Shown: piece after piece, positions 49,308 through 57,925 of the stretch
Position numbering within the stretch: position 1 is the first letter of the stretch
How the letters are laid out: every line of letters starts with the position of its first letter
Virus record (IMG/VR): IMGVR_UViG_3300019752_000004
Span: 1 to 64,000 of that record
Direction: 5' to 3' (one strand)
DNA length: 64,000 nt
From: a virus
The notes under the pieces: model-generated
The model's input: only the letters and a program-made list of their open reading frames with translations
What the model was told of the DNA's origin: nothing
Database searches by the model: none
Position numbers and translations under genes: made by a program

Positions 49308-49517
49308 ATGGGTAGTAGTTATCAATCTACATATGTAAATGGTAAGAGAATTGTTGTTGAAACCAGTGGCCATAAGATTTTCATCAATGGGCACGAACTT
49401 TCAGATGATATGAAATCTATTGTTAAGAAAGATTTTGGTTCCAATGGATTCGTAACTGGGTTTATGATTGGTATTGCAGTTCCTTTTGTTCTGCAATTTA
49501 TTTATAACTTGTTTTAA
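49308..49517 (+). CDS. Tail-anchored small membrane protein
   Basis: A 69-aa protein. MGSSYQSTYVNGKRIVVETS is a hydrophilic domain; residues 47-66 (FVTGFMIGIAVPFVLQFIYN) are a C-terminal TM segment. AAGGAG site. Function unknown. Confidence 0.68.
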   Translation: MGSSYQSTYVNGKRIVVETSGHKIFINGHELSDDMKSIVKKDFGSNGFVTGFMIGIAVPFVLQFIYNLF

Positions 49518-49530
49518 AATGGAGAACAAA

Positions 49531-49959
49531 ATGAATGAAATTGAACGTGTGAAGACATAATTAAGAAATCTTGATCCAGATAATTATGTTGGCAAGCATA
49601 TTACATGCACTGCACCTGAATATGATGGATATCCAGAATTTAAATGTCCATGTGTAGTAACTGGATTTGATTATGATATTGGTATCAGCATTCAAGCAAG
49701 TGAAGATTGTAGCAATGAATATGAATATACATCTGCTTATAAAAATGAATATATTCTTTGTCTTAATGGTCCATCGTCACCAGTAGTGAAGAAAATTAGT
49801 GTTGAAAATAGAATGGGTGAAGATGTATATACCAACATGTTTAAATACCTTGTCAATGCAATAGATATCGGTGATGTTAATTATGATGATCTTGAAGAAT
49901 CTAAAGGTTCTTATATTGCAGGACATCCTACATCGGATACATGTGCATTTGCTCAATAA
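49531..49959 (+). pseudogene. Gene with in-frame TAA at codon 10
   Basis: ATG 49531 with GGAG in the shared ATGGAGAACAAA leader reads M-N-E-I-E-R-V-K-T-stop; the same frame is then open for 132 further codons (LRNLDPDNYVGKHITCTAPE ... DTCAFAQ) to TAA at 49957. The continuation is clearly protein-like (CPC, YDGYPEF). A single C-to-T change (CAA to TAA) explains it. Could be a nonsense allele, a suppressed stop or a sequence error. No other start with a good ribosome site is seen. Confidence 0.72.
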
Positions 49960-49979
49960 TAAAAAATTTAAAAAACTTG

Positions 49980-50061
49980 TTGACAAGTGAATGAGGTCTG
50001 CATATAACTAGACTCATGGAAGGGAGAATTCCTTAATAACTTAACAAAATGGAGAAAGAAA
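49980..50061 (+). promoter_or_regulatory. Early promoter with conserved leader (family B), copy 2
   Basis: TTGACA (49980-49985), 17-bp spacer, TATAAC (50003-50008), followed by ACTAGACTCATGGAAGG and AACTTAACAAAATGGAG. The leader contains an AAGG/CCTT pair (interrupted here). Same module as 50347 and 52256. Confidence 0.88.
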
Positions 50062-50253
50062 ATGAATGTTCATGAAATGCGTATCATCCTCAATAAGATT
50101 TACAACGGAAATGTGTTATATGAATCTGATGACACAGACACTCTATTTCATGAAGGTCTGATTACTACAACTAAAGTTAATTGTTGCGGAGAGGTTCATC
50201 CGTTAATAATCCTAACCCCACTCGGTGAACGTGTGAGAAGTAATTTTAAATAG
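50062..50253 (+). CDS. Cassette ORF 1, 63-aa hypothetical
   Basis: MNVHEMRIILNKIYNGNVLY; contains CC and ends TPLGERVRSNFK, somewhat like a small winged-helix end. Flanked by promoter module B and terminator/late-promoter module C. The first five codons (M-x-V-H-E) are shared with cassette ORF 2. Confidence 0.65.
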   Translation: MNVHEMRIILNKIYNGNVLYESDDTDTLFHEGLITTTKVNCCGEVHPLIILTPLGERVRSNFK

Positions 50254-50280
50254 TTTGTCACCACACCATACATAAATTTT

Positions 50281-50333
50281 ACCCCTAGTAGAAACATTAA
50301 TTCTACTAGGGGTTTCTTGTTTCTGATAAATAC
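50281..50333 (+). terminator. Repeated terminator plus late promoter (module C), copy 1
   Basis: ACCCCTAGTAGAA (50281-50293) pairs with TTCTACTAGGGGT (50301-50313), followed by TTCTTGTTT and the late-type box GATAAATA (50325-50332). Near-identical copies at 50647 and 52882. Here it is followed not by a late gene but by a second early promoter at 50347. Confidence 0.85.
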
Positions 50334-50346
50334 TTTTAAAAACTTG

Positions 50347-50426
50347 TTGACAAGTGAATATGGTCTGTATATAACTAGACTCATGGAAGGCAAATCCTTA
50401 ATAACTTAACAAAATGGAGATACAAA
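50347..50426 (+). promoter_or_regulatory. Early promoter with conserved leader (family B), copy 3
   Basis: TTGACA (50347-50352), 17-bp spacer, TATAAC (50370-50375), then the conserved leader CTAGACTCATGGAAGGCAAA and AACTTAACAAAATGGAG. It starts 14 nt after the late box of module C copy 1. Confidence 0.88.
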
Positions 50427-50618
50427 ATGACTGTTCATGAAATCCAAAATCAATTAGCACCGTATAGACTATATTGGGATTCTAATGACGATTGTGTATA
50501 TAATGAAGATGATGTCTTCTTTGAATATGTACCTTACAACGATATGGTGGGTTTTATTTCTAGATGTATAACCGGAGAAGCATTTTCTGCACAGAAAATT
50601 ATTACAGCTGGCGAATAA
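50427..50618 (+). CDS. Cassette ORF 2, 63-aa hypothetical
   Basis: MTVHEIQNQLAPYRLYWDSN; acidic and aromatic-rich (YNEDDVFFEYVPYNDMV). Unrelated to cassette ORF 1 after the first five codons. Same flanking modules B and C. Confidence 0.65.
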   Translation: MTVHEIQNQLAPYRLYWDSNDDCVYNEDDVFFEYVPYNDMVGFISRCITGEAFSAQKIITAGE

Positions 50619-50646
50619 GACAACCAATTAAACAAACCAAAATTTT

Positions 50647-50699
50647 ACCCCTAGTAGAAACCTTCATTCTACTAGGGGTTTCTTGTTTCTGATAAATAC
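50647..50699 (+). terminator. Repeated terminator plus late promoter (module C), copy 2
   Basis: ACCCCTAGTAGAA (50647-50659) with TTCTACTAGGGGT (50667-50679), TTCTTGTTT, then GATAAATA (50691-50698), 21 nt upstream of the tail-tube gene at 50719, which it would drive late. Confidence 0.85.
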
Positions 50700-50718
50700 T
50701 TTTAAAAGAGATATTTTT

Positions 50719-51678
50719 ATGAGATTTGCAACAAGAACAAGAAATATAATTAACCGTATCAACGGCAGAAAACCAGATTCAACCACTACAGGAACATATG
50801 ATCCAACGACTTTAAAACAGTTGGTATTCCCCCGTGACGTTCTAACACTCACAGAGGGTAATGGTCATTACATCCTTTTTAACATCAACACTGTTGTTGG
50901 TTCTAGATTTAGTTCCCGTGCAACCCGTGTAGTAGAAAACACTGTTAACAATCCATTCGGTGATGAACCAGTTGTACAGCAATCAGGGAGTTCTAGTCTT
51001 AGAACATTGACACGAAATCATGTTCGTAGTGATGAAAGTATAGTCATGTTCATGCCACCTAACCTAAGTACAGCATATAATGTTGACTGGTCTGCAACTG
51101 AATTAGGTGTACTTGGATCAGTATTAGCCGATGGTCTTAATTTTGATTCAGTCAACCTAGAGGATGTTAAACGTGTTACAGGTAGACTTGTAAAAGAAAC
51201 TGCATTGAATCTAGCCAGCCTAGTTGGTGTAAATGCAGAGGAATCATATAGATTGTATAGTGCTGAGACAAAGAATCCATTTACAGAAACACTTTTCAAC
51301 GGGATTTCAAACAGGACATTACCTCTGAATTTTAGAATGAATGCACGGTCTGAAAATGAAGCCGAAACCATTAAAGAGATTGTACGTAGATTTAAATTTC
51401 ATGCTGCACCAGAAATTGTAGATGGGGATATCAGGTCATCTTATTTTAAAGCACCATCTACCTTTGATATTACATTCATGAACAAAGACCAGAACAATGT
51501 TTACCTTCACAGAATGTCTACATGTGCGCTATCAGATATTAACGTTAATTATACGCCTAATGGCGAATATAGCACGTTAAAGAATGGTGCACCAACACAG
51601 ATTGAACTTGAACTTAAATTCACAGAGCTTGAAGTTCTCACTAAATCTAAATTTCTTGATCCAGATAACAGTTTCTAG
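50719..51678 (+). CDS. Baseplate tail-tube protein (gp48/gp54-like)
   Basis: A 319-aa protein. Start ATG 50719. LVFPRDVLTLTEGNGHYILF near residue 35 and the C-terminal GAPTQIELELKFTELEVLT are typical of T4 gp48-type tube caps that start tail-tube polymerisation on the hub. A low-complexity Arg/Asn start. Late promoter in module C copy 2. gp53 follows after 9 nt. Assignment between gp48 and gp54 is not certain. Confidence 0.78.
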   Translation: MRFATRTRNIINRINGRKPDSTTTGTYDPTTLKQLVFPRDVLTLTEGNGHYILFNINTVVGSRFSSRATRVVENTVNNPFGDEPVVQQSGSSSLRTLTRNHVRSDESIVMFMPPNLSTAYNVDWSATELGVLGSVLADGLNFDSVNLEDVKRVTGRLVKETALNLASLVGVNAEESYRLYSAETKNPFTETLFNGISNRTLPLNFRMNARSENEAETIKEIVRRFKFHAAPEIVDGDIRSSYFKAPSTFDITFMNKDQNNVYLHRMSTCALSDINVNYTPNGEYSTLKNGAPTQIELELKFTELEVLTKSKFLDPDNSF

Positions 51679-51687
51679 GAGGTTCCA

Positions 51688-52242
51688 ATGTATTTTCAAC
51701 TTTTTCCACACAGATGGTTTACACTCTCAAACGGTGAAACCATATTATACAATAACTTTACACGAGCCGTAGGCGTTACAAATAGTATAGTAGAAGATGA
51801 AACTAATCTGATTAATTATATTATTGCCGATGGTGAACGTGCTGAACAGATTAGTCAACGTGTATATGGATCAACAGAATACTGGTGGATTATATATCAT
51901 GTGAATAGAATTGAGAATCCAGTTGTAGATTGGCCTTATCCAAATTCAATATTAGATGATATTAGATTGGAAGAGTTTCCGAATAGTTCGCCAGTGGATG
52001 TTCATCACTATGAGGATAAGTATGATAATATAGTTGATATAAATCATTTCAGAGCCTTGTATCCTAATTATGATGATGCTCGGATTGTGGCTGAAAATGA
52101 ATTGACTATAGTGACGTTAGATGAATTTTATACTGGTGAAAATGAAGAGAAACGTAATATTAGACTAGTTGATCCACTGTATATAGATGTAATTGCTGGA
52201 CAATTAGAAGCATTATTTTATAGTGCAATAAATCGAAATTAA
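51688..52242 (+). CDS. 53: Baseplate wedge subunit (gp53-like)
   Basis: A 184-aa protein (T4: 196). MYFQLFPHRWFTLSNGETIL, then GERAEQISQRVYGSTEYWWI, the LysM-like segment typical of gp53 (PF11246), and a C-terminal RNIRLVDPLYIDVIAGQLEA. gp53 joins baseplate wedges around the hub. AGGAG site; same late unit as the preceding gene. Confidence 0.92.
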   Translation: MYFQLFPHRWFTLSNGETILYNNFTRAVGVTNSIVEDETNLINYIIADGERAEQISQRVYGSTEYWWIIYHVNRIENPVVDWPYPNSILDDIRLEEFPNSSPVDVHHYEDKYDNIVDINHFRALYPNYDDARIVAENELTIVTLDEFYTGENEEKRNIRLVDPLYIDVIAGQLEALFYSAINRN

Positions 52243-52255
52243 TTTAAAAAACTTG

Positions 52256-52336
52256 TTGACAAGTGAATTAGGTCTGCATATAACTAGACTCATGGAAGGC
52301 AAATCCTTAAAAACTTAACAAAATGGAGAAAGAAAA
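52256..52336 (+). promoter_or_regulatory. Early promoter with conserved leader (family B), copy 4
   Basis: TTGACA (52256-52261), 17-bp spacer, TATAAC (52279-52284), then the conserved leader to AACTTAACAAAATGGAG. Starts 13 nt after the gp53 stop. Confidence 0.88.
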
Positions 52337-52858
52337 ATGACAACTACAGAAACCATAATCAATGTCATTAAGGACCAAATAAGACCAGCTATGGATGTGT
52401 GGGAAGATGATATGTATAACTTTATTAAGGATTTGCAAGAATATTGTACAAAGACTGTATATAATGATTATGAAGATCAGAAAGGTTCCTTCAATTTGAT
52501 GGGGAACTACACCGCAAATGAGAGCAAATCCTATATTATTCATATTCTTAAAGAACGGAATGGATATAAGAAAACCTATGAACGATTCTTTCACAGAAGT
52601 GAAACTGATCTTAAAGATATGATTCATAAAGAAGCTACACATAAGCTTAACAAAATTGATGTTGCCGTAAAAAAGAAACTTAATGGTGTTGACATAGAAA
52701 AGATTGAAATGCTTGGTTTTAATGCTTATTCTGCAAACGGCTTTTGTGATGGTGCTTGGAAAATTAATGATAATAAGGTGTTTTCATTCCGAGGTATTTA
52801 TGCAGGTGGATATAACATACAGTGTCATCATGTAAGAACACTTTACACATACAAGTAA
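52337..52858 (+). CDS. Cassette ORF 3, 173-aa hypothetical
   Basis: MTTTETIINVIKDQIRPAMD; helical and basic, with NGFCDGAWKINDNKVFSFRG near the C-terminus. No family recognised. Flanked by modules B (copy 4) and C (copy 3), lying between the late genes for gp53 and gp27. Confidence 0.65.
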   Translation: MTTTETIINVIKDQIRPAMDVWEDDMYNFIKDLQEYCTKTVYNDYEDQKGSFNLMGNYTANESKSYIIHILKERNGYKKTYERFFHRSETDLKDMIHKEATHKLNKIDVAVKKKLNGVDIEKIEMLGFNAYSANGFCDGAWKINDNKVFSFRGIYAGGYNIQCHHVRTLYTYK

Positions 52859-52881
52859 TAAACTATATAAATTAAAATTTT

Positions 52882-52934
52882 ACCCCTAGTAGAAACCTTC
52901 ATTCTACTAGGGGTTTCTTGTTTCTGATAAATAC
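52882..52934 (+). terminator. Repeated terminator plus late promoter (module C), copy 3
   Basis: ACCCCTAGTAGAA (52882-52894) with TTCTACTAGGGGT (52902-52914), TTCTTGTTT, then GATAAATA (52926-52933), 22 nt before the gp27-like ATG. Confidence 0.85.
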
Positions 52935-52954
52935 TACTAAAAGAGATATATTAT

Positions 52955-54136
52955 ATGGCTACATTAATAGAAGAAGGAAAATATGAATTATTTTCCTGTT
53001 ACATACTCACGCACATGCAGGAACAAATTGATGTGCGAAACCTGATGATAGAATTTGATGTATATGAATCTATGTACAGTGATTCTGTTACAGGTACACT
53101 CATTTTAGGTGACACCCTAAATTTACTTGCTAATGCCCCCATCATCGGTGGTGAAACAGTAGTTTTCCAATTTAGAACCACAGGTAAATTTGAAACCAGA
53201 ACCCATAGATTCATAGTGTATAGCTGCACTAACAGAAACGTAGATAAAAATAAAACCCAGCTGTATAAATTAAAATTATGCACATCAGAAAAGTATGATG
53301 ATTTAAATCAAAGTATTTCACGTGCTATCAATGGTCATTATAGTGATTCTGTAGTTTCTATATTAAATGAAATCAGTGATAAACCTGTTGTATCCGATAA
53401 ATCTACTGGGATACACCAATATATAATTCCATATACCACACCATTTGATGCGATACGTAGATTAACACAGAAATCGATCGACAGTGATAATAATCCATTT
53501 GTTTTCTACGAATCTACTGTTACAGGATATAATATTAGAAGTGTATCGGCATTGTATGAACAGGAAGCAGTTACAACCTACATATTTTCACCATCAAACA
53601 CTCGTCCAGTTGAAGAACGTTATAGGAATATTAAAGAATATGATGTTCAGCAATCCAATAACGTGAATAAATATAATGAGAGATTTGTCAATGGTGGGGT
53701 CATGCAGACATTCGATCTATTTTCAAAAACGTATGTAGAGGATAACATTGTACGGGATAATAGCGTTGTATTAGATAATTCACCTGTGCCAGATGTATAT
53801 AATAAACGTAGGACAAGAACCAAGTTTCAGATAGATGATATGTCTACAGGTAGATTTGATGATTTTCATAAGAACAGTGAGGCTGTAATGCACCGAAACT
53901 ATGCTATGACATGGCTTTTAGCTGGTGATGAAAATCTTGTACTGGGATCAGTAGTTAATTTTGATATTCCATCACTAGAAGAACAGACTGATGTACTAAA
54001 AATAGACCCACTATATAGCGGTAGGTTCCTAGTCAGTGCTATTAAACATACATGGACTAAAGTTGAATATAGCATGAATGTAGAGGTTGTTAAAAATAGT
54101 TTCAATAGGGAAACGGGAATAAACAATGGCAGATAA
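52955..54136 (+). CDS. 27: Baseplate hub protein (gp27-like)
   Basis: A 393-aa protein, same size as T4 gp27 (391). RNLMIEFDVYESMYSDSVTG and LILGDTLNLLANAPIIGGET match the first tube-like domain; later HIS-type IPYTTPFDAIRRLTQKS. gp27 forms the trimeric hub that carries the gp5 spike. Overlaps the tape-measure gene by 11 nt. Confidence 0.92.
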   Translation: MATLIEEGKYELFSCYILTHMQEQIDVRNLMIEFDVYESMYSDSVTGTLILGDTLNLLANAPIIGGETVVFQFRTTGKFETRTHRFIVYSCTNRNVDKNKTQLYKLKLCTSEKYDDLNQSISRAINGHYSDSVVSILNEISDKPVVSDKSTGIHQYIIPYTTPFDAIRRLTQKSIDSDNNPFVFYESTVTGYNIRSVSALYEQEAVTTYIFSPSNTRPVEERYRNIKEYDVQQSNNVNKYNERFVNGGVMQTFDLFSKTYVEDNIVRDNSVVLDNSPVPDVYNKRRTRTKFQIDDMSTGRFDDFHKNSEAVMHRNYAMTWLLAGDENLVLGSVVNFDIPSLEEQTDVLKIDPLYSGRFLVSAIKHTWTKVEYSMNVEVVKNSFNRETGINNGR

Positions 54137-55793
54137 TAAAAAATCAGGATTAGACGCAACTAGCGATCAGCTGAGACAACAACAGACTGTAGAATCAGGA
54201 ATGGATGAAATCCATATTCAAGTAGAATCCGCTTTGAATAAACTGGCTATGTCCTTTGAACAGAATGACAAGCGTAGTGTTAGACAGACACAGAATCAGT
54301 TGAAGGGTTTAGAATCCAAATTGCTGGAAAGAACTGATGTACAATCAAAAGAATATTTACAACTCGTTTCAGCAAATCTATCACAGACTGCTAATAGTGT
54401 TAGTCTTGCGTCCAGAGCGTCAGAAACGGCCTTGTCACGCATCCAAAGCAGTTTACCTACACGTGATACCTTTTTAGCTGCATTAACCACAGCAAACCCC
54501 ATTGTGGGTCTCTCTGCGAGTCTTGCAACAAACTCTTTAGCAAGTTTGTCAGAATCTCGCAAAATGCGAAGACTTGAACACAAACAGCAGGGCAAAAACC
54601 TTAAAGCTGAATTGGAACGCATTAAAGAATCAAAAGCTATTGCTCCCGCATCTGAACCATCTAATGTATTAGAACCTGAAATAGTTGATATTGAACCTAT
54701 CACATCTAATTTAGAAAAAGTTCAAGACCCTTTAAATGATATAGTTGCTGTAAATGAAAAGATTTTAGAACGACTTGATGACAGTGTAGATATAGCTAAA
54801 CAGAATGAATTGGAAGAAGATAGGAATGCAGCTATTGCCAGAAGAGAAGACATTAGAGAAGGTAATATAGTTCCTAAAGATGATGCTGAAAAGGTTGGGG
54901 ATGAAAAAGATACTGGATTGCTAGGTAGTCTAGGTGGATTCTTTTCATCATTCGCCGCATCTATTACAGGATTTCTTGCTGGTGGTGCTGGACTCATAGG
55001 TGGATTGGGATTGGCTTTTGCTGGATTCTATGCAGCTTATCAAATTATTGAGGGATTTTTCAATGCTGGTGAAATCTTTGGAAAGGATAGTGTCACATTC
55101 ATTGAACGTATCAGTGGCGGTCTAGCTGGTCTTCTAGGTGGTTTTTTGGATTTATTTGAAGGTGTGTTTAGTTTCTTTGGCGTTGAATTGGATTTGAAGG
55201 GTGATGAAATCACACAGACCGTAGCATATTTTCTTAGAGATATGATAACAGGCATAGTAGATTTCTTCACAGGTATTGGTCAAGGTGTACTAATGATATT
55301 CACTGACCCAGAACAGGGATTTAATAAAATTAAAGACACCTTTGTTGAAACATTTGATAAAGTGCTAGACAGTATAGTAGCTGGTTTTGAATTTATACAG
55401 GATGCAATTGCGGAACCAATTGAAAGAGTCGAATCAGCTGTATCAGGTATGTTTGATTTCATGACTGATGCTATCAATGATATGATTCAGAGTGCTGCAC
55501 AACTAGCTGTAGATATTTTACCAGATATAGTAACACCCGATTCGCTGAAAGATGTCGCTGAATATGGATTGTTTGAAAAGCAGATTTCTCCATCATCTAC
55601 AATGCCTGAAAATATAGATCGTGTAGAACAGAATATTAAACAGCGTGAAAGAGAATCAAATGTAGCTGCTACAGCTGCACAGGTTATCAATGCACCATCT
55701 GTCAATTCTAGGAATGAAAATGTTCAGGTTGTTGGTGGTGTGTTGAATGCTAACGCTAATGATGGTGATTTTGGAACCTCACGGTGGTTCTAA
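54126..55793 (+). CDS. Tail tape-measure protein (gp29-like)
   Basis: A 555-aa protein (T4 gp29: 590). N-terminal half charged and coiled-coil, centre with long hydrophobic, Gly/Ala-rich membrane-like segments (SITGFLAGGAGLIGGLGLAF, LAGLLGGFLDLFEGVFSFFG), C-terminus low complexity. Composition and position after gp27 identify the tape measure, which sets tail length and enters the cell envelope. Its stop lies in the dispersed repeat at 55790. Confidence 0.85.
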   Translation: MADNKKSGLDATSDQLRQQQTVESGMDEIHIQVESALNKLAMSFEQNDKRSVRQTQNQLKGLESKLLERTDVQSKEYLQLVSANLSQTANSVSLASRASETALSRIQSSLPTRDTFLAALTTANPIVGLSASLATNSLASLSESRKMRRLEHKQQGKNLKAELERIKESKAIAPASEPSNVLEPEIVDIEPITSNLEKVQDPLNDIVAVNEKILERLDDSVDIAKQNELEEDRNAAIARREDIREGNIVPKDDAEKVGDEKDTGLLGSLGGFFSSFAASITGFLAGGAGLIGGLGLAFAGFYAAYQIIEGFFNAGEIFGKDSVTFIERISGGLAGLLGGFLDLFEGVFSFFGVELDLKGDEITQTVAYFLRDMITGIVDFFTGIGQGVLMIFTDPEQGFNKIKDTFVETFDKVLDSIVAGFEFIQDAIAEPIERVESAVSGMFDFMTDAINDMIQSAAQLAVDILPDIVTPDSLKDVAEYGLFEKQISPSSTMPENIDRVEQNIKQRERESNVAATAAQVINAPSVNSRNENVQVVGGVLNANANDGDFGTSRWF

Positions 55794-55803
55794 CGCATTC
55801 TAA
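55790..55803 (+). repeat. Dispersed repeat CTAACGCATTCTAA, copy 3
   Basis: Overlaps the stop codon of the tape-measure gene, as copy 1 overlaps a stop at 6862. Preceded by GGTT, making TTCTAACGCATTCTAA identical to 16 nt at 37481-37496. Confidence 0.6.
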
Positions 55804-55870
55804 TTCATTTCTGGATTCATAGTACCATTTTAAAATTAAAAGCTCTTAGAAGCTAAAATAGAGACAATTT

Positions 55871-56488
55871 ATGATAGAATTATTTAAAGGGCATATAAGT
55901 GCATTAGGGATATCAAGACAGAACAGGTTTAGGGTTATCATACCAGTGCCTGTAAATATTGTTGATGACCTGTTTGATGATGAAACACTAAATGATATTT
56001 CATCACTCATCCAGACAGGTGCACAAACATATGCATTGAGTCTAATGTGTACTACTGCACAGACTAACGGCAGAACTATTAATCTGGTTGATAGTAAAAA
56101 TACTGGATCACTATTACAATTTCCATCAGGGATTACAAAAGAGCCAGTTGAACTGACATTTATATTGACTGAACCCCTGTTAGAACAGCGTATCATTGAT
56201 AACTGGCTGGATACAATTGTTGATCCATATACAGGTGAGATGGGATATATGGATGAATATACAACTGATATTGATATTGAACAGTTATCTAATGCAGAGG
56301 GATTAATAAGTCAGTTGCCAGTATACAGAACAATTTTACATGATGCATATCCTGTGTCGCGTGGACCACTGGTATATGATAACAGTTCTCAGAACACATT
56401 TCATACTATGAATGTATCATTTACTTACAAAAGGTCTGTTAATGGTCTGGATTTGAGTCCTATTGCGGCTCTATCTAGATTTGTATAA
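55871..56488 (+). CDS. Baseplate-tail tube protein (gp54-like)
   Basis: A 205-aa protein. MIELFKGHISALGISRQNRF, then RVIIPVPVNI and YALSLMCTTAQTNGRTI show the tail-tube beta-barrel pattern; EPVELTFILTEPLLEQRIID follows. T4 gp54 (320 aa) is longer, so a tail tube gp19-type or another tube-fold protein is possible. Last gene of the tail block, closed by a strong terminator. Confidence 0.65.
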   Translation: MIELFKGHISALGISRQNRFRVIIPVPVNIVDDLFDDETLNDISSLIQTGAQTYALSLMCTTAQTNGRTINLVDSKNTGSLLQFPSGITKEPVELTFILTEPLLEQRIIDNWLDTIVDPYTGEMGYMDEYTTDIDIEQLSNAEGLISQLPVYRTILHDAYPVSRGPLVYDNSSQNTFHTMNVSFTYKRSVNGLDLSPIAALSRFV

Positions 56489-56489
56489 T

Positions 56490-56529
56490 GGAATCCCCTG
56501 TTGATACGGTGTGAACAACAGGGGATTCC
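56490..56529. terminator. Bidirectional terminator between convergent genes
   Basis: GGAATCCCCTGTTG (56490-56503) and CAACAGGGGATTCC (56516-56529) form a perfect 14-bp stem with a 12-nt loop, between the plus-strand tail genes and the minus-strand gene ending at 56547. Confidence 0.85.
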
Positions 56530-56546
56530 AATATTAATTTCATTCA

Positions 56547-57041
56547 TTATCCAAACATAATTCTGAACAATCGTTCTTGGCGGTTTCTAGCACCCTCATA
56601 ATCAACCTTATAAGCCACAGCATAAGTAGCCGCAGCATAAGCAACGGCATAATCAACGGCATGAACATTGATGTTAGCCGTATAAGCTGGCGCGGTATTA
56701 ATTTCAATAACAGCATTATATGCAAATTCCAATTCATCTTTAGTTGCTTCACCATGACAATATAGGTGTGCAATTTTCACAGCATTTAAACTTCTTTCAT
56801 CCTCAATGAGATGTAAAATGTCCTGACAACATGCAACTGCAAATAGTCTTACAAGTTTCTCATCTTCAACTGTTCTTAAAGTCCAAACAGCATCATTCAA
56901 ACCATTAATATCTAAGATAGTAGTTAGTGCTAATGGATCATTATCAGCTTTAGATTTATTCAAGCCTTTGAGAAGTGCTTTCCAACCATCCTCACAAGGT
57001 TTATGTTCACGTATTTCATTAAGTGTTGTGTAAACTGTCAT
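56547..57041 (-). CDS. Hypothetical protein with Ala/Tyr-rich repeats
   Basis: A 164-aa protein; ATG 57041 (MTVYTTLNEIREHKPCEDGW) preferred because the ATGAAGAATAAA before it matches the shared leader. KLVRLFAVACCQDILHLIED resembles a conserved segment of a family in actinobacteria and phages (unknown function). The C-terminus has VDYAVAYAAATYAVAYKVDY, a short-period repeat. Confidence 0.65.
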   Translation of the reverse strand: MTVYTTLNEIREHKPCEDGWKALLKGLNKSKADNDPLALTTILDINGLNDAVWTLRTVEDEKLVRLFAVACCQDILHLIEDERSLNAVKIAHLYCHGEATKDELEFAYNAVIEINTAPAYTANINVHAVDYAVAYAAATYAVAYKVDYEGARNRQERLFRIMFG

Positions 57042-57068
57042 TTTATTCTTCATTTTGTTAAATTTTCA

Positions 57069-57272
57069 TCATTCTAAAGTCTGTACAATTTCGGTTGAAT
57101 TAGTATTCTTAGCCATGAACGTTGGATCAATAGTATGAACTACAGCGACAAACATTGCAAAAATGAAACTTACAATGAACAGCCATTTTACAACAAACAA
57201 AAAGCCTTTCAAGAAATATTTCAGCACAAAAAACAACAACACACCAAAAATAAAAGCAATAATAAAACTCAT
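57069..57272 (-). CDS. Small membrane protein, 67 aa
   Basis: Two TM segments at residues 2-19 and 26-47 (FIIAFIFGVLLFFVLKYFLK; KWLFIVSFIFAMFVAVVHTI), then a short polar tail. GGAG site. Function unknown. Confidence 0.68.
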   Translation of the reverse strand: MSFIIAFIFGVLLFFVLKYFLKGFLFVVKWLFIVSFIFAMFVAVVHTIDPTFMAKNTNSTEIVQTLE

Positions 57273-57291
57273 TTCTAATTCTCCATTCCAG

Positions 57292-57660
57292 TTAAGTCAA
57301 TCCGTTAAAACATTCGATTTCAGCTTTCAACTTATTGCGAACTGTGTATACATCCAAAAATTCACCAGTCACTACAAGTTGATTTCCATCAACAATATAA
57401 GTGAATTTAGCAGAACGATAATAAGTTGTCAACACCTTTTTTACATCTTCATGAAACTCTTGTGAAATGTAACGAGCTTCATTGCCACCAGAATAATATT
57501 TGATAAAAGTATCTTTCGTGATAGTCAAATACTTATCCACTCTCATATCATCCCACGGTGACATTTCAAAATATGTTTCACATTCATCAAAGAATTCCAA
57601 TTCAGACACATATGAAACTTTACCCATATCAATCATACCAATACCATCAATTTTAATCAT
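57292..57660 (-). CDS. Hypothetical 122-aa protein
   Basis: MIKIDGIGMIDMGKVSYVSE; acidic alpha/beta protein. Overlaps the upstream 82-aa gene by 8 nt. No motif recognised. Confidence 0.63.
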   Translation of the reverse strand: MIKIDGIGMIDMGKVSYVSELEFFDECETYFEMSPWDDMRVDKYLTITKDTFIKYYSGGNEARYISQEFHEDVKKVLTTYYRSAKFTYIVDGNQLVVTGEFLDVYTVRNKLKAEIECFNGLT

Positions 57661-57901
57661 CTCTATAATCCATTTTTAATTTATTACGTTTTTCCTGTAC
57701 TGTAAATACATTTGAACCTCTGATTCTTCTAGAATTTCCACAACAGAACGGGTTTGAACATAGTGTTCTGGTATTTTTAGCCAATCCAAATGCACGAGGT
57801 CGCCATTTTTCATCAATTTCATCAAGATATCCACGATGAATTTTCATAGATTTGTGGTAACCAATTTTTGCACGTTCTCTTTTGTTGCGGGGATGTTTCA
57901 T
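57653..57901 (-). CDS. Small basic Cys-containing protein under a late promoter
   Basis: An 82-aa protein: MKHPRNKRERAKIGYHKSMK, then LCSNPFCCGNSRRIRG. Strongly basic, with a CxxxxCC cluster; a nucleic-acid-binding or ribosome-like role is possible. AAAGGAG site and an exact TATAAATA at 57918-57925 upstream. Confidence 0.68.
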   Translation of the reverse strand: MKHPRNKRERAKIGYHKSMKIHRGYLDEIDEKWRPRAFGLAKNTRTLCSNPFCCGNSRRIRGSNVFTVQEKRNKLKMDYRDD

Positions 57902-57917
57902 AAAACTCCTTTTCTAA

Positions 57918-57925
57918 TATTTATA
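57918..57925 (-). promoter_or_regulatory. Late promoter (TATAAATA, minus strand)
   Basis: Exact T4 late consensus on the minus strand, overlapping the stop of the gene at 57921-58391 and 17 nt before the next ATG. Confidence 0.65.
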
